From the NCBI GenBank assembly GCA_038534295.1, contig JBCAXA010000004.1:248001-312000 (forward strand): a stretch of 64,000 nucleotides of DNA. Reading direction: 5' to 3'. The stretch's first letter is position 1. Each line of letters starts with the position of its first letter. The notes beneath the pieces are model-generated. The model was not told the DNA's origin. It was given only the letters and a program-made list of their open reading frames with translations, and did no database searches. The position numbers and the translations under genes are program-made. The stretch is from JBCAXA01 sp038534295. GTDB lineage: Bacteria; Pseudomonadota; Gammaproteobacteria; Steroidobacterales; Woeseiaceae. This document shows positions 42,675 through 50,776 of the stretch, in pieces.

Positions 42675-43481
42675 TCAGCGCTCGATGTCGCCTTGCAGCT
42701 CGCGAATTTCGTTCATATCGCGCGGTGGCTCACGCCACATCTCCGCGTGCGCCTCGATCCAAGTTCGAAACCGTGCTGGCACGTCAGCAAAGCTGTCGTA
42801 ACGGCGCGTGGTCAAGTGCATGACGATTTTATCGGTGCCGGTCGCCCAGTCCGGTGCGTCGCCGTAGCGCAAAAACGTGATGAAGCTGCCACCGGCGGGA
42901 TCGCTGTCCGGTGAGAAAAAATCGTAGTTCTCGAAGGTCTGATAGCGATTACCGCCGGGCAGCTCGAAGTCGAGATACAGTGGCGCGTTGTACAGCACAC
43001 CGCTGTCCAGCCGCAGCGCTTTGGTGCTCGAACCGGGACCGATGCGCCGGTAACGCTTGCCGCTGCCCTGGTCCACGAACGTCTCCAAGGTCCCGTCGTC
43101 TTTGAGCTCATAGCTGATGAGCTGGTACGGATACGCAATGGGCGCCACGTCAGTACCGTCGCTGCGCTTGAAGACGTCGCCAGTCGCGGGGTCTCGGTAG
43201 ATGTAGGTCTTACGCGAGAGCTGCACGGCACGGCGCGGCGACGTTTGAGTCGGGTCGAGGCGAGCCGTGTCGTAGCCCTCCATCGTCGCAATCAGTCGAC
43301 CGCCGGGGTAGGCACGTACGGTGCCCTCGGAGAACCAGTAGACCGGGCTGCCGTCGCCGACGCGCATCGTGACCCAGCGCTGAAACGTATCCAGGTCAAA
43401 CGAGCCGTCGGCGGTCGCCGCGTTAGTGGCGAGAAGAAGTACCGCAAACAGCAGCGGCGGGCATAGTCGAGGTGTTGGCAT
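42675..43481 (-). CDS. DUF1838 family secreted protein
   Basis: A 268-residue exported protein with signal peptide (CPPLLFAVLLLATNAATA). The mature part follows the DUF1838 pattern: VYWFSEGTVRAYPGGRL, MEGYDTARLDP, RKTYIYRDPATGDVF, SYELKDDG, FENYDFFSPDSDPAGGSF and RYDSFADVPARFRTWIEAHA with conserved aromatic and Arg residues. Function is unknown, but relatives occur with steroid or aromatic degradation genes in some bacteria. The ATG at 43481 gives a clean signal peptide. Confidence 0.88.
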   Translation of the reverse strand: MPTPRLCPPLLFAVLLLATNAATADGSFDLDTFQRWVTMRVGDGSPVYWFSEGTVRAYPGGRLIATMEGYDTARLDPTQTSPRRAVQLSRKTYIYRDPATGDVFKRSDGTDVAPIAYPYQLISYELKDDGTLETFVDQGSGKRYRRIGPGSSTKALRLDSGVLYNAPLYLDFELPGGNRYQTFENYDFFSPDSDPAGGSFITFLRYGDAPDWATGTDKIVMHLTTRRYDSFADVPARFRTWIEAHAEMWREPPRDMNEIRELQGDIER

Positions 43482-43482
43482 A

Positions 43483-43505
43483 GCCTCGAGTGTAGCGCTC
43501 GAGGC
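43483..43505 (-). terminator. Hairpin downstream of the lipocalin gene
   Basis: GCCTCGAG / CTCGAGGC form a perfect 8-bp stem with loop TGTAGCG between the lipocalin stop (43522) and the DUF1838 start (43481). There is no T-run. It could be a weak terminator or an element overlapping the DUF1838 ribosome-binding region. Confidence 0.4.
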
Positions 43506-43521
43506 TAGCCCGGTGAAACGT

Positions 43522-44094
43522 TCAGCTTTCGTCAGTGGCGTCCCAGCGCTGCGGTACGCGCTGGATCTTGCTCGTGTCGTAGCCTTGCTCGCGCAGAAAC
43601 TTGATGTGCTGGAAGTAATCCTCGTTGGGGATTGTCGGCGTACGCGCCATGATCCAAACATAGTCGCGTTTGCTGCGGCCGATAATCGTCTGCTCGTAGG
43701 CATCGTCCAGATAGATCACCCGATACTCCGCCTTGAACGGCCAGACAAAACGCATGCCCCAGATGGCATTTGACGGGTCGTCGCGCACGAAACCGCGCGG
43801 GTTGTACGCTTTGCGTTTGCCGTCGAAGCCGCCTTTATTGAACGAGAAAGTCGTGTCTACCGTGCCGTCGTCGTTGAGCGCGTAGCTCTCGACAGCGTTG
43901 TAGGCCTTTTTCTCTATGAACGTGGGTATGTTGGCGATGACGTACCAGTCACCCATGAACCGTTCGAGATCGACATGGTCAGCCGTCTCGATCGGCGGCA
44001 ATGCTTCGGTCGACGAGCACCCAGCGGTGCCAGCGAGCGCGGCCGACAATGCGACGAACGATGCCGTGCCCAGTCCTTTTGCTCTAGATGTCAT
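43522..44094 (-). CDS. Lipocalin family lipoprotein (Blc-like)
   Basis: A 190-residue lipoprotein. The signal SFVALSAALAGTAGCSS ends in a lipobox. The lipocalin barrel begins LERFMGDWYVIANIPTFIEKKAYNAVESY (the conserved G-x-W-Y/F motif), continues with DTTFSFNKGGFDGKRKAYN, and ends with DYVWIMARTPTI and YFQHIKFLREQGYD. It probably carries hydrophobic ligands or lipids at the outer membrane, as Blc does. The ATG at 44094 overlaps the DUF6134 gene end by 11 bases. Confidence 0.92.
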   Translation of the reverse strand: MTSRAKGLGTASFVALSAALAGTAGCSSTEALPPIETADHVDLERFMGDWYVIANIPTFIEKKAYNAVESYALNDDGTVDTTFSFNKGGFDGKRKAYNPRGFVRDDPSNAIWGMRFVWPFKAEYRVIYLDDAYEQTIIGRSKRDYVWIMARTPTIPNEDYFQHIKFLREQGYDTSKIQRVPQRWDATDES

Positions 44095-44806
44095 TGCGAA
44101 CTCCTCCAGTCGGCCAGTCGGTGCGGCTGTCCGCCAGCGTCGGTACGGACGTGAGCTGGTAGCGAATCGTTCGTTTGCCTTTGGCGGGCGCCTCGAGTGC
44201 GAGCCAGCGGTCGTTGTCCTGCTGGTACCAAACCTTGATAACGCCCTGCCCGGTATCGATCTCGAAACGATCGGCCGCAAATGTCTGACCGCCGGCCTCG
44301 ATTTCTTCTTCCCCGGCAAAGCGCACGTCGATGTCCTGGAAGTCGCCGGTTTGCGAATTCAAAAGGGCATCCTGGTCGAGAATTTCCGGATTCCAGTAGG
44401 CAAAACTCATAACGCAGGAGCGATCAATTGCCCGTTCGCCCGTCTTTCCGTCGATCAGGAAACTTTCGGCGTCGCTTTCGCCACGGATGCTGAGCTCGTC
44501 GCCGTTACGGTCCGTTTCGGACTGAATCGATGCCAGGCAGCCGTTCTCCCACTTCTCGACGCTGTTGTGGCGATAGCGGTAGGCGTTAAAGAACAGCACT
44601 TTGACGTCGAAACTCGCATCGGTGCGTAAATGGCGCACGTTGCCGCCGTCGATCAGCTCAAAGCGGTGGGTGCCGATCTTGCGCTCATTCAGCAGTACAT
44701 CGAAATTCCAGCGCGCGATCGTGGCCGGTTCACCGACGTTGATGTCGGCGTTGGCCGTCGCCGCGATGGCGACCGCCAAGACCAATCCCGCTAAAAGACG
44801 AGTCAT
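44084..44806 (-). CDS. DUF6134 family secreted protein
   Basis: A 240-residue exported protein with signal peptide (AGLVLAVAIAATANA). The mature beta-rich domain (RWNFDVLLNERKIGTHRFELID, FFNAYRYRHNSVEKWENGCLASI and VWYQQDNDRWLALEAPAKG) matches DUF6134, often found beside lipocalin and DUF2878 genes in gammaproteobacterial light- or stress-linked operons. The start ATG at 44806 overlaps the DUF2878 stop by four bases, indicating a coupled operon. Confidence 0.8.
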   Translation of the reverse strand: MTRLLAGLVLAVAIAATANADINVGEPATIARWNFDVLLNERKIGTHRFELIDGGNVRHLRTDASFDVKVLFFNAYRYRHNSVEKWENGCLASIQSETDRNGDELSIRGESDAESFLIDGKTGERAIDRSCVMSFAYWNPEILDQDALLNSQTGDFQDIDVRFAGEEEIEAGGQTFAADRFEIDTGQGVIKVWYQQDNDRWLALEAPAKGKRTIRYQLTSVPTLADSRTDWPTGGVRNDI

Positions 44807-45354
44807 GACTGACCTCCTTGCAGAGCGGGTTCGAGACGTGTGGGCACATGGCCGTTGAAGAAATCGGCGACGCGCATCAGTGCCGGTAGCAGCAGGGCCC
44901 AACCTGCACTAATGACGGCAATGGCAATCCAGTGATCCGGGAACACGACCGCACCAATCTTCTCGCCAGCGAGAAACGACAGCGGTCCGCCAATGCCTCC
45001 AAACAGCACCGGCAGCACCCAGGACTTTTTCATCCAGCGCATGCCGACGTTCAGGGTCGTCGCAAACAGGATCCACATGCCAACGATCCAATACGGCGCC
45101 ACCAGTGCACCGTTGGCCTCGGCGTAGATGAGAATGCCCTGATTGACCAACACCGATTCCCAGACGAGGCCCACCAGCGCCGCGGCCGTGAACAGGCGCA
45201 GCTCGCGGCGTGGCCGTTCGGCTTTGGCGAGGTTTATGGCCGCGATGGCGAGGATGGTCAGCGCGCCGATCCAGGCTTGGCCGTGAGCCGCGCTGAAGAC
45301 GGCGGCGACCCAACCGAGCTTAAACAGTAAAAGGTTAACCAGCGTAAAATTCAT
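44803..45354 (-). CDS. DUF2878 membrane protein
   Basis: A 183-residue membrane protein with about six helices. It opens LVNLLLFKLGWVAAVFSAAHG and contains LVGLVWESVLVNQGILIY, APYWIVGMWILFATTLN and GGIGGPLSFLAGEK, all characteristic of DUF2878. Function is unknown. It heads a three-gene operon (DUF2878, DUF6134, lipocalin). In relatives, DUF2878 lies near cfa, DUF1365 and photolyase genes; here those partners are absent locally and a photolyase operon lies about 8 kb away. Confidence 0.9.
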   Translation of the reverse strand: MNFTLVNLLLFKLGWVAAVFSAAHGQAWIGALTILAIAAINLAKAERPRRELRLFTAAALVGLVWESVLVNQGILIYAEANGALVAPYWIVGMWILFATTLNVGMRWMKKSWVLPVLFGGIGGPLSFLAGEKIGAVVFPDHWIAIAVISAGWALLLPALMRVADFFNGHVPTRLEPALQGGQS

Positions 45355-45419
45355 CGTCGTCGTTACGTTGCTATCAACATGGCGTCAGAATGACACCCGC
45401 GACGTGAATGCTTAGTGGG

Positions 45420-46727
45420 TCAGCCGTGAAGAGGGGGTGAAATGACCTCAAATTTTGCGTCTGGGAACTCGATGGTGACCTCGGTACCGCGGCCACGCTC
45501 ACTTTTGACCGACAGCGGCCATCCGAAGCGGTCGGCCAGCCGCTTGACGATGGTCAGGCCCACGCCGTGGCCACCGCGGCGGCGGCGGCTCGGATCGCCG
45601 CGGAAAAATGGCTGAAACATCTGCTCGACCTCTTCCGGCTCCATGCCCGGCCCAGTATCTGACACGGTGACGCGGCGGTCCTGAATTCGCACGTTGACTT
45701 CGCCTTCGTCCGTGTAAAGCAGTCCGTTGCGGGTCAGATTGCCGATGATGCTTGCAATCACCTTTTCCGGTGCGGCAACGAACAAATGATTGTCGGCGTC
45801 ATTGCTGATCTGCACCGGCTTCGCGCCAATCAGTAGACGGGTTCGCTCGGTTTCACCGATCACGACATCGTTTACCGAAACCCATTCATCGCGTAGCTGC
45901 GCCACAGATTCGCGGGCCAACAGTAAAAAGGCTTCGGTCAGCTCTTCCATGTCTTTGGCGGCCTGACGAATACGCTGCACGTGCGTTTGCGCGGCGTCGC
46001 TGAGGCTCGCGTCGGCAGCAACGACATCGGTGGCCATGCGGATTACCGTCAGCGGGCTGCGCAGTTCGTGGCTCGCATCGCGCGTGAAGTTGCGTTCGCG
46101 CTCTGCAAACGAATCCAGGCGCTTGGCTAGATTTTGCAGCGCGTTGTAGAGGAGCTCGATTTCCCCGTCCTGGCCCGACTCTGCCTCAAAAAGGCTCGCG
46201 TCGGGTTGCCCCGGATCGAGTTTTTGGACTTGCTCAGCCAACGCGATGAACGGCGACACGGCGCGTTGCGAAACCCGGTATGCGGCGTACAGCGACAAGT
46301 AGATGACGATCAGCACGACCACCAGCGGCAGGAGTCCGAAAACGAACACGAGCTCGTTGACCTGCCGAGCCTTGAACACCAGATAGAGTCGCGTGCCATC
46401 GTGCTCGGTGACGAGCGCAACCTGACTGTCGCCGTTGCGCTGGCGGTGAAAGCCGGTCGGTAAATCAGCGAGATCGGCCGGCGGCGGGCGCACCGAATTG
46501 TCGCGATACCCGATCATATTGCGGGTTTCCGGTAACGGCATCGCCGGATCTTCCGCGTAGCGTTGCCAGTAATAGTCGGCCTCAGTGCGCAAAGCCTGTT
46601 TGGTCAGAACGTCCTGCAGCAAAACCGCAACGGCAAACACACCGAACAGCGCCGCAACGCTGATGTAAATCGCCTGCAGGAAAAATTCGCGGCTGAGACG
46701 CTTGCCGAGACCGCGGTTAGCCGCCAT
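45420..46727 (-). CDS. Sensor histidine kinase (EnvZ/PhoQ-like)
   Basis: A 435-residue inner-membrane kinase with two membrane helices (about 18-38 and 127-147) and a periplasmic region between them. A HAMP-like linker follows (SPFIALAEQVQKLDPGQPD). The HisKA box is NFTRDASHELRSPLTVIRM (His220) and the HATPase_c domain has SDTGPGMEPEEVEQMF and RRRGGHGVGLTIV. The start MAANRGLGKR overlaps the regulator stop by 11 bases. The stimulus is unknown; kinases of this layout often sense ions or envelope stress. Confidence 0.92.
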   Translation of the reverse strand: MAANRGLGKRLSREFFLQAIYISVAALFGVFAVAVLLQDVLTKQALRTEADYYWQRYAEDPAMPLPETRNMIGYRDNSVRPPPADLADLPTGFHRQRNGDSQVALVTEHDGTRLYLVFKARQVNELVFVFGLLPLVVVLIVIYLSLYAAYRVSQRAVSPFIALAEQVQKLDPGQPDASLFEAESGQDGEIELLYNALQNLAKRLDSFAERERNFTRDASHELRSPLTVIRMATDVVAADASLSDAAQTHVQRIRQAAKDMEELTEAFLLLARESVAQLRDEWVSVNDVVIGETERTRLLIGAKPVQISNDADNHLFVAAPEKVIASIIGNLTRNGLLYTDEGEVNVRIQDRRVTVSDTGPGMEPEEVEQMFQPFFRGDPSRRRRGGHGVGLTIVKRLADRFGWPLSVKSERGRGTEVTIEFPDAKFEVISPPLHG

Positions 46728-47412
46728 GGGTATCGGCGAGTCGATATCCAGATCCGGCCACGGTATGCAGCAACGCGTTGTCGAACGGCTTGTCGATGCT
46801 CTTGCGAAGGTTATACATATGACTGCGCAGGGCATCGCTGTCCGGCACGATATCGCCCCATACCGCACGCTCGAGGTCTTGGCGGCTGACGACTTTCGGC
46901 GCCGCCTTCAGTAGCGTGATCAGGAGTTTCAGGCCGATCGGTGTCAGCGACAGTTGCTGACCGCCGCGCGATACCTCCATGGTCCCGGTATCGACACGTA
47001 AGTCGGCGAGTTCGAGCGTCTCACGAACCAAGCGCCCACGGATGCGCCGCAGGGTGGCGCGAATACGCGCCTCCAGCTCAGTGATTTCAAACGGTTTCAC
47101 GAGGTAGTCGTCGGCGCCGGCCTCGAGCCCGGCAATTTTGTCCTCGAGCGTGTCGCGAGCCGTCAACATGAGCACTGGCGTATCACGGGCCGCCTCGTTG
47201 CGGAGTTTGCGGCACACCTCGACACCGTCGATGCCCGGCAACATCAAATCCAAAATGATCGCGTCGAAGCTGCCGGTGACGGCGAGATGCAAACCGGTCA
47301 CGCCGTCGGCGGCGTAATCCATGGTGTAGCCGCGGGCTTCGAAAAAATCACACACCATGGCGGCGATGTCGTGATTGTCTTCGATCAACAGCAGCGAAGT
47401 CGTTTCGGCCAT
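46717..47412 (-). CDS. OmpR/PhoB-family response regulator
   Basis: A 231-residue regulator. The receiver has the acidic ED at residues 11-12, phospho-acceptor Asp55 in AIILDLMLPG and Lys in DDYLVKPFE. A winged-helix DNA-binding domain follows (LSLTPIGLKLLITLLKAAPKVVSRQDLERAVWG and SHMYNLRKSIDKPF). The ATG at 47412 follows AACGAGGAGCC. The kinase gene overlaps its stop, so the two form a coupled operon transcribed from the long upstream gap at 47413-47925. Targets are unknown. Confidence 0.93.
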   Translation of the reverse strand: MAETTSLLLIEDNHDIAAMVCDFFEARGYTMDYAADGVTGLHLAVTGSFDAIILDLMLPGIDGVEVCRKLRNEAARDTPVLMLTARDTLEDKIAGLEAGADDYLVKPFEITELEARIRATLRRIRGRLVRETLELADLRVDTGTMEVSRGGQQLSLTPIGLKLLITLLKAAPKVVSRQDLERAVWGDIVPDSDALRSHMYNLRKSIDKPFDNALLHTVAGSGYRLADTHGG

Positions 47413-47925
47413 CGTTGGCTCCTCGTTAGGCGGCATGAAAGCTAGCCTCGCAACGATGACGAAACGGTGAAATGCCAAGCGCTGCACCACGACGGATCGT
47501 TAACCATGCTGCTATGCACCAGAACAGCAGCGCTGAGTGGCGAAATCCAGCAAGTCGACCGACGTAGTGGCACCGCAGTCCAACGCACGGTTCGGTAAGC
47601 GACTGAAACCTCTGAAGAAAGAATTTTTTTGGCCGCACCGCAGCAGTTTGGCACGCCGCTTGCTTTGATACCAGCAAGAAGACGCACCGGTAAACGGAGC
47701 GCAGAGATTGCCGGCACGGGTGTATTTCCAGGTATTCCCCCCCTATCACCCGTGTTGCACACCCGTGTCGGCAAACCAATTTGGCAATGGAAGATTTAAC
47801 CCACGTAAGCGTCGCTTAGACGGCTCGTGCTTCCTAGCCATCAACGGGGTCGAAACTCTGGGGAGCCACTCTCCAGTGGGTGAGTGAGGACGCCGCCACG
47901 CCGTAGCGGCGGCGTGGCGGCAACC
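47413..47925. other. 513-base gene-free region with nested inverted repeats
   Basis: This is the longest stretch without a convincing gene. It contains the promoter region of the OmpR-type operon and a terminator-like hairpin next to the epimerase stop. Between 47706 and 47790 the arm GCCGGCACGGGTGT (47710-47723) pairs with ACACCCGTGTCGGC (47759-47772, one mismatch). CACCCGTG at 47747-47754 offers an alternative partner, and ATTGCC/GGCAAT flank the set. The layout suggests a structured RNA or regulatory element. No coding frame looks real. Confidence 0.5.
47892..47921 (-). terminator. Hairpin after the AGE-epimerase operon
   Basis: GCCGCCACGCCG (47892-47903) and CGGCGTGGCGGC (47910-47921) form a perfect 12-bp stem with loop TAGCGG, five bases beyond the epimerase stop. 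There is no T-run on the minus strand. It is strong enough to act as a 3' end or as a Rho-dependent stabilising hairpin. Confidence 0.6.
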
Positions 47926-49095
47926 TTAGTCCTGAGCCAAAACGCGCTCGACTTCAATCAGCGCGGCCGTCAAGTGGTACAACGAACTGGCCGGAGCGCG
48001 AGCATCCGTGACAACGTTGTTGTCGTCGAGACGATCAATGTAGGCACCGGCCGGCTCGGCAACGAGAAAACGCTCGAATAACGTGTCGATCGCCGCTGCG
48101 GCTGCGTCGAACGCCGGCACATCGCCACGCAGCCCGCGTACACAAGCCGCTTTGATGAATTCGGTCATTGGCCAAAGTCGTTTGCTGCGAGTTCGCGGGC
48201 TCGCGTCGCTATTGAGCTCATCGATCACCAAGTGGCCATCGCGACCATGCTCCATTGCCGTTGCGAACAGCTGCCGCTGTGCGGCTTCGGTGTCGACGTT
48301 GCTCAGGCGCTGGTACCAATCGAGCAACCAAACCCACTCCAGCAAGTGGCCGGGCTCGGCCACTTGCGCCATTACGTCCTCCGGACGTGACCAATCGGCG
48401 CCGAAATACTCGAGCACAAGGCCATGCTCGCGATCAAAAAAGTGCTGGTCAAACAGCGCATACATCTGGGTCGCGCGGTCGAGCCAAGCGGGGTCGTTAT
48501 CGGTCTCGTACCAGGCCATAAAGGCCTCGAACAGATGCATGTGCGGGTTCTGGCGGCGGTACGGAGCCGCATAGTCGCCCTCGTGCCAGCCGCCAGACAC
48601 TGCCGCCAGACGCTCATCGAGCATGGCGACGATGCCATCGGCACGCGTGCGCGAGTCTGTTGCCTGCGTGACTCGATGATGAAGCGCTGCGGCCAGCAGA
48701 AAAAACGCGTGATCATAAAGATCAAGGCGCTGATCGCGGTCGCCGTCGGGCCATATCAGCGTGTGAATGTAGCCGTCTCGCGTTGCATGCCGGCCGTGGC
48801 GTTCCATGAAGTTCCACAAGGCATCAACGTACTCCGGTGCCGACTCGAACCAGGCGTACTGAACAGCCGATGCATAGACGAACAGCTGTCGCGCCTGCAC
48901 GCGAAGTCGCAGCGGCGCGTCGGGATCGATACGGCCGTCAGCCTCGACGCGCTCGATGCTGCCGCCAAACCTCACGTCACGACCGCTCGTCGCCCAATAC
49001 GGCAGCGCGTGCTTCCGTAGCCACGTGGCATAGCGCTCTGCGGCTACGAGAAACGACGCTGGTAAATCGGCCTTGACGTTAGCGCTCCGACTCAC
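47926..49095 (-). CDS. N-acylglucosamine 2-epimerase (AGE) family sugar isomerase
   Basis: A 389-residue cytosolic protein with the alpha6/alpha6 barrel of AGE/mannose isomerase enzymes. Recognisable segments are RFGGSIERVEADGRIDPDAPLRLRVQARQLFVYASAV, LYDHAFFLLAAALHHRVT, RQNPHMHLFEAFMAWYE and VAEPGHLLEWVWLLDWY (conserved His pairs). It could isomerise mannose/fructose or epimerise N-acetylglucosamine; the substrate is not resolved. The start overlaps the acylphosphatase stop by four bases, so the three genes from 50118 down form a tight operon. Confidence 0.9.
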   Translation of the reverse strand: MSRSANVKADLPASFLVAAERYATWLRKHALPYWATSGRDVRFGGSIERVEADGRIDPDAPLRLRVQARQLFVYASAVQYAWFESAPEYVDALWNFMERHGRHATRDGYIHTLIWPDGDRDQRLDLYDHAFFLLAAALHHRVTQATDSRTRADGIVAMLDERLAAVSGGWHEGDYAAPYRRQNPHMHLFEAFMAWYETDNDPAWLDRATQMYALFDQHFFDREHGLVLEYFGADWSRPEDVMAQVAEPGHLLEWVWLLDWYQRLSNVDTEAAQRQLFATAMEHGRDGHLVIDELNSDASPRTRSKRLWPMTEFIKAACVRGLRGDVPAFDAAAAAIDTLFERFLVAEPAGAYIDRLDDNNVVTDARAPASSLYHLTAALIEVERVLAQD

Positions 49096-49430
49096 TGATC
49101 CAGGCCAGGTTCGGGAACGTTGCCGCGGACTAAAAATGACGCCAAGCCGTCGGTGATCTCGACGTCATCGACCGCGACGTTGTCGACCTGGGCATGAATC
49201 GGGCCTTGCTTGCACCACGTGAGCCAACGCTCAACGGCGCTCTCGCGGCCACAAACCAGCGCTTCGACCACACCGTTGTCGCAGTTGCGAATCCAGCCGG
49301 TCAGCGCACCGCGGCTCGCCTCCCTGGCGGCCGACGCGCGGTACCAGACGCCCTGCACTTTGCCGCTGACAAGGACATGCACGCAGCGTCGAGGCTCCGG
49401 CGGCTTGGGTGGTGGGGGTCGCCTAACCAT
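49092..49430 (-). CDS. acyP: Acylphosphatase
   Basis: A 112-residue protein with a ferredoxin-like fold. The catalytic Arg is at residue 31 in GKVQGVWYRASAAREA and the catalytic Asn at 49 in GWIRNC, both canonical for acylphosphatase, which hydrolyses acyl-phosphates such as acetyl- or carbamoyl-phosphate. A Pro/Lys-rich N-terminal extension (RRPPPPKPPEPRRC) is unusual. An internal start is not obvious, so the gene may begin at 49430. It overlaps the racemase by eight bases and the epimerase by four. Confidence 0.9.
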   Translation of the reverse strand: MVRRPPPPKPPEPRRCVHVLVSGKVQGVWYRASAAREASRGALTGWIRNCDNGVVEALVCGRESAVERWLTWCKQGPIHAQVDNVAVDDVEITDGLASFLVRGNVPEPGLDQ

Positions 49431-50118
49431 TCAGGGCAAACTCTACCGCAGCGGCGGCGTGGACGGCCGTCGTGTCGATGAGCGGAACCGTCGTGTGTTC
49501 TGCACCGACCAGCATGCCGATTTCGGTGCAGCCGAGCACGACCGCCTCGGCACCGGCGGCGGCAAGCTTGTCGACAACCTTGAGGTAGTTCGCACGCGAC
49601 GCTTCGAGAACCTTGCCGTGGCACAGTTCCTCGAAAATAACCCGGTCAATTTCGGCACGATCGTCGGTATCGGGCACAAGCACGTCGATGCCATGCAGCG
49701 TTGCCAGCCGATCGCGATAAAACGCTTGTTCCATCGTAAAGCGCGTGCCGAGCAAACCGACGCGCTGCACGCCGAGTCGGCTGATCGCAGTGGCGGCAGC
49801 GTCGGCGATGTGCAGGAACGGCAGCTCGGTCGCAGCTTCAATGGCGTCGCTGACGATGTGCATCGTGTTGGTACAAAGCACGATGCATTCCGCGCCGGCG
49901 CGCTGTAAACGTCGCGCTTCATTGGCAAGCAGATGACCGGCACGATCCCAATCACCGGCACGCTGCAAGGTCTCTACCGGCTCGAAGTCGATGCTGCTCA
50001 TTACCAACGCGGCGGAATGGAAACCGCCGAGTCGTTCGCTCACCGCCTTATTGACGGCCCGGTAGTAGAGCTCGGAGCTTTCCCAGCTCATGCCACCAAT
50101 CAGCCCAAGGACACGCAT
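49423..50118 (-). CDS. Aspartate/glutamate racemase family protein
   Basis: A 231-residue cytosolic enzyme. It opens MRVLGLIGGMSWESSELYYRAVN and carries the two catalytic cysteines in IVLCTNTMH (Cys82) and VVLGCTEIG (Cys197), diagnostic of cofactor-independent Asp/Glu racemases. The GGMSWESS opening and length are typical of the YgeA-like subgroup, which may act on other amino acids. Start MRVLG is chosen although the frame extends three codons further. It heads the racemase, acylphosphatase, epimerase operon. Confidence 0.93.
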   Translation of the reverse strand: MRVLGLIGGMSWESSELYYRAVNKAVSERLGGFHSAALVMSSIDFEPVETLQRAGDWDRAGHLLANEARRLQRAGAECIVLCTNTMHIVSDAIEAATELPFLHIADAAATAISRLGVQRVGLLGTRFTMEQAFYRDRLATLHGIDVLVPDTDDRAEIDRVIFEELCHGKVLEASRANYLKVVDKLAAAGAEAVVLGCTEIGMLVGAEHTTVPLIDTTAVHAAAAVEFALNG

Positions 50119-50220
50119 ACTGCCCACCTAACGAATCAGGTAGGTACTTTAGCGTGGGTCGGGACGGCCATACCATCACGATTCGATGTCAGTTCGTAGA
50201 ACCGACCGATCGGTGGCACA

Positions 50221-50251
50221 AAAAAAAGCCCGACGGGTGTGCCGCCGGGCT
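50221..50251 (-). terminator. Rho-independent terminator of the gene at 50270
   Basis: AGCCCGACGG / CCGCCGGGCT (50227-50236 and 50242-50251) form a stem with one mismatch and loop GTGTG. Read on the minus strand it is followed by a run of Ts (A-run 50221-50227). It ends the transcript of the small secreted protein gene. Confidence 0.85.
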
Positions 50252-50269
50252 CGTGAAGTGGTGGTTTGG

Positions 50270-50677
50270 TTAGCGGTCGGCGGTCAACGTTGGTTGTATT
50301 TCGGCAAGCGTTGCGCGATTGCCCGCGACGACCTCGCGAACCTCGCTGGCCCTGATCGCACCAAGCCCGCGCATTGACGCGACATTCAGGTCCACGGCTT
50401 GTTCGACCGCTCGGTCGCAGGCAGCGACCGCCGACTCAATTTCGCCGGTTTTGGCCAATGCGACGCACAGCGACGTCGCGTTGACAATACGTAGAAATTG
50501 GATCGGCGTTTTCTCACGATCTAGCGCGAGCTCGATGGCTCGCTCATAGCTACCTTTCAGAACGGCGCGCGAACTCGCGTAGCCGTCAAAAACGGTCATT
50601 TGATGTCCGGCTAGCGCCGGCGCAGATACCGTCAATAAGACGGCCGAAACAAGCATGCTCAAGCGATGATTTGTCAT
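50270..50677 (-). CDS. Small secreted TPR-like protein
   Basis: A 135-residue exported protein with signal peptide (MLVSAVLLTVSAPALA). The mature part is helical (YERAIELALDREKTPIQF, ATSLCVALAKTGEIESAVAACDRAVEQAV), resembling a pair of TPR helices with two cysteines that may pair. No family is named. It is a single-gene unit with a clear terminator. Function is unknown. Confidence 0.7.
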   Translation of the reverse strand: MTNHRLSMLVSAVLLTVSAPALAGHQMTVFDGYASSRAVLKGSYERAIELALDREKTPIQFLRIVNATSLCVALAKTGEIESAVAACDRAVEQAVDLNVASMRGLGAIRASEVREVVAGNRATLAEIQPTLTADR

Positions 50678-50776
50678 TGGTGCGGCTCCGTTGACGCATT
50701 ACGTGACGCCCTTGACGCTACGGAGCCACGCCGGCAGCGACAAACGAAAAATGCTGGCGGATCGAGTGAGAGAATT

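Noticed and set aside
47426..47779. Open frames in the 47.4-47.9 kb gap
   Set aside because: They have no ribosome site, atypical composition and no recognisable domain; the region looks regulatory.
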